Assembly: GCA_934317205.1 (NCBI GenBank)
Contig: CAKREL010000026.1
Location: forward strand, 1 to 24,118
From: an uncultured Eubacterium sp.
GTDB taxonomy: Bacteria; Bacillota; Clostridia; Lachnospirales; Lachnospiraceae
DNA: 24,118 nt
Direction: 5' to 3'
Shown: positions 23,747 through 24,118 of the stretch, in pieces
How the letters are laid out: each line of letters begins with the position of its first letter
Numbering within the stretch: the first letter of the stretch is position 1
Made by a program: the position numbers and the translations under genes
Notes under the pieces: model-generated
Database searches by the model: none
Told to the model about the DNA's origin: nothing
The model's input: only the letters and a program-made list of their open reading frames with translations

Positions 23747-24118
23747 TTATTTACAATTCTCATACGCTTCCCGCACATTTCGCAGATAGGATAACGAACC
23801 AAATGCCAATATCATATCTCCTTTTTGCGCGTCCCGTAAAGCATATAATACCGCATCCTGCACATTTTCACAATATCGTGCGTCAATCTTTTGCTCTAAA
23901 AGCTGGTTTTCCAGTTCTTTTCCATCCAAAGCCCGTGGATTTTGCGGTGTAACCGTATAAACTTGATCTCCCGTTCGGAACATCATCTGAATCATTTTTT
24001 CGTAGTCTTTGTCTGCCAGCACGCCCATGATATACACGATTCTGCGGTCGGAAAATCCTTCATCCAATGTTTTTCGAAGTTTGCGCACCGCATCCTCATT
24101 GTGCGCTCCATCCAGATA
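23747..24118 (-). CDS. folC: Folylpolyglutamate/dihydrofolate synthase, C-terminal part
   Basis: The frame is open to the window edge; 123 residues of the C-terminus are present. It begins YLDGAHNEDAVRKLRKTL, containing the LDGAHN motif of the Mur-ligase-like C-terminal domain of FolC, and continues with VYIMGVLADKDYEKMI and AFGSLSYLRNVREAYENCK. FolC adds glutamate to dihydropteroate and to folates. The N-terminal ATPase part lies outside the window. It is upstream of, and apparently transcribed with, the HD gene, folP and folBK. Confidence 0.9.
   Translation of the reverse strand, partial: YLDGAHNEDAVRKLRKTLDEGFSDRRIVYIMGVLADKDYEKMIQMMFRTGDQVYTVTPQNPRALDGKELENQLLEQKIDARYCENVQDAVLYALRDAQKGDMILAFGSLSYLRNVREAYENCK

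Overview
The window reads as a chromosomal segment of a Gram-positive gut anaerobe of the Clostridia, most likely Lachnospiraceae. The basis is moderate-to-low GC, strong AGGAGG-type ribosome binding sites, sigma-A style promoters, a fused folB-folK gene, a secreted protein with a non-LPXTG 'QTGD' wall-anchor end, and protein sequences typical of that family. The species cannot be named from the sequence alone.

Layout. (1) 1-2000: a hairpin at the window edge that may be a mobile-element end, a Cof-type HAD phosphatase (minus), a small membrane-anchored protein (plus), a bidirectional terminator and a degraded-looking membrane ORF (minus). (2) 1983-9997, the most interesting part: a minus-strand cassette that starts at a strong promoter (9969-9997) and has a leader of more than 500 nt. 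The leader carries a cobalamin (B12) riboswitch (about 9680-9880), an intrinsic terminator (9527-9562) and a predicted H-type pseudoknot (9423-9476). The cassette then encodes a 288-aa secreted protein with a DUF4430 (transcobalamin C-terminal-like) domain and a 2078-aa surface protein with two more such domains. It ends in a severed signal-peptide remnant of a third secreted protein, followed by a 65-nt near-perfect palindrome. (3) 10100-11850: a broken tyrosine-recombinase remnant, then a MATE efflux gene (plus) and a convergent terminator. (4) 11940-18100: the gltB-gltD operon (NADPH glutamate synthase, minus) with a good promoter and upstream direct repeats. (5) 18228-18816: a gene-free stretch with a 17-bp hairpin and two inverted copies of an approximately 130-bp repeat core, each bounded by its own perfect 23-24 bp inverted repeats of unrelated sequence. 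(6) 18844-24118: panF with its small partner yhdT, then upstream of them a folate operon reading folC (cut by the window edge), an HD-domain protein, folP, folBK and a second HAD phosphatase, all minus.

How the genes fit together. gltBD assimilates ammonia into glutamate. Glutamate is a moiety of folate and is added by FolC, while FolP and FolBK make the dihydropteroate part; panF imports pantothenate. The riboswitch cassette ties cobalamin status to secreted proteins carrying domains related to the cobalamin-binding face of transcobalamin and intrinsic factor. My leading hypothesis is an extracellular corrinoid capture system that avoids the TonB-type outer-membrane route used by Gram-negative gut bacteria. 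The riboswitch and the DUF4430 pattern are seen in the sequence; the binding function is inference.
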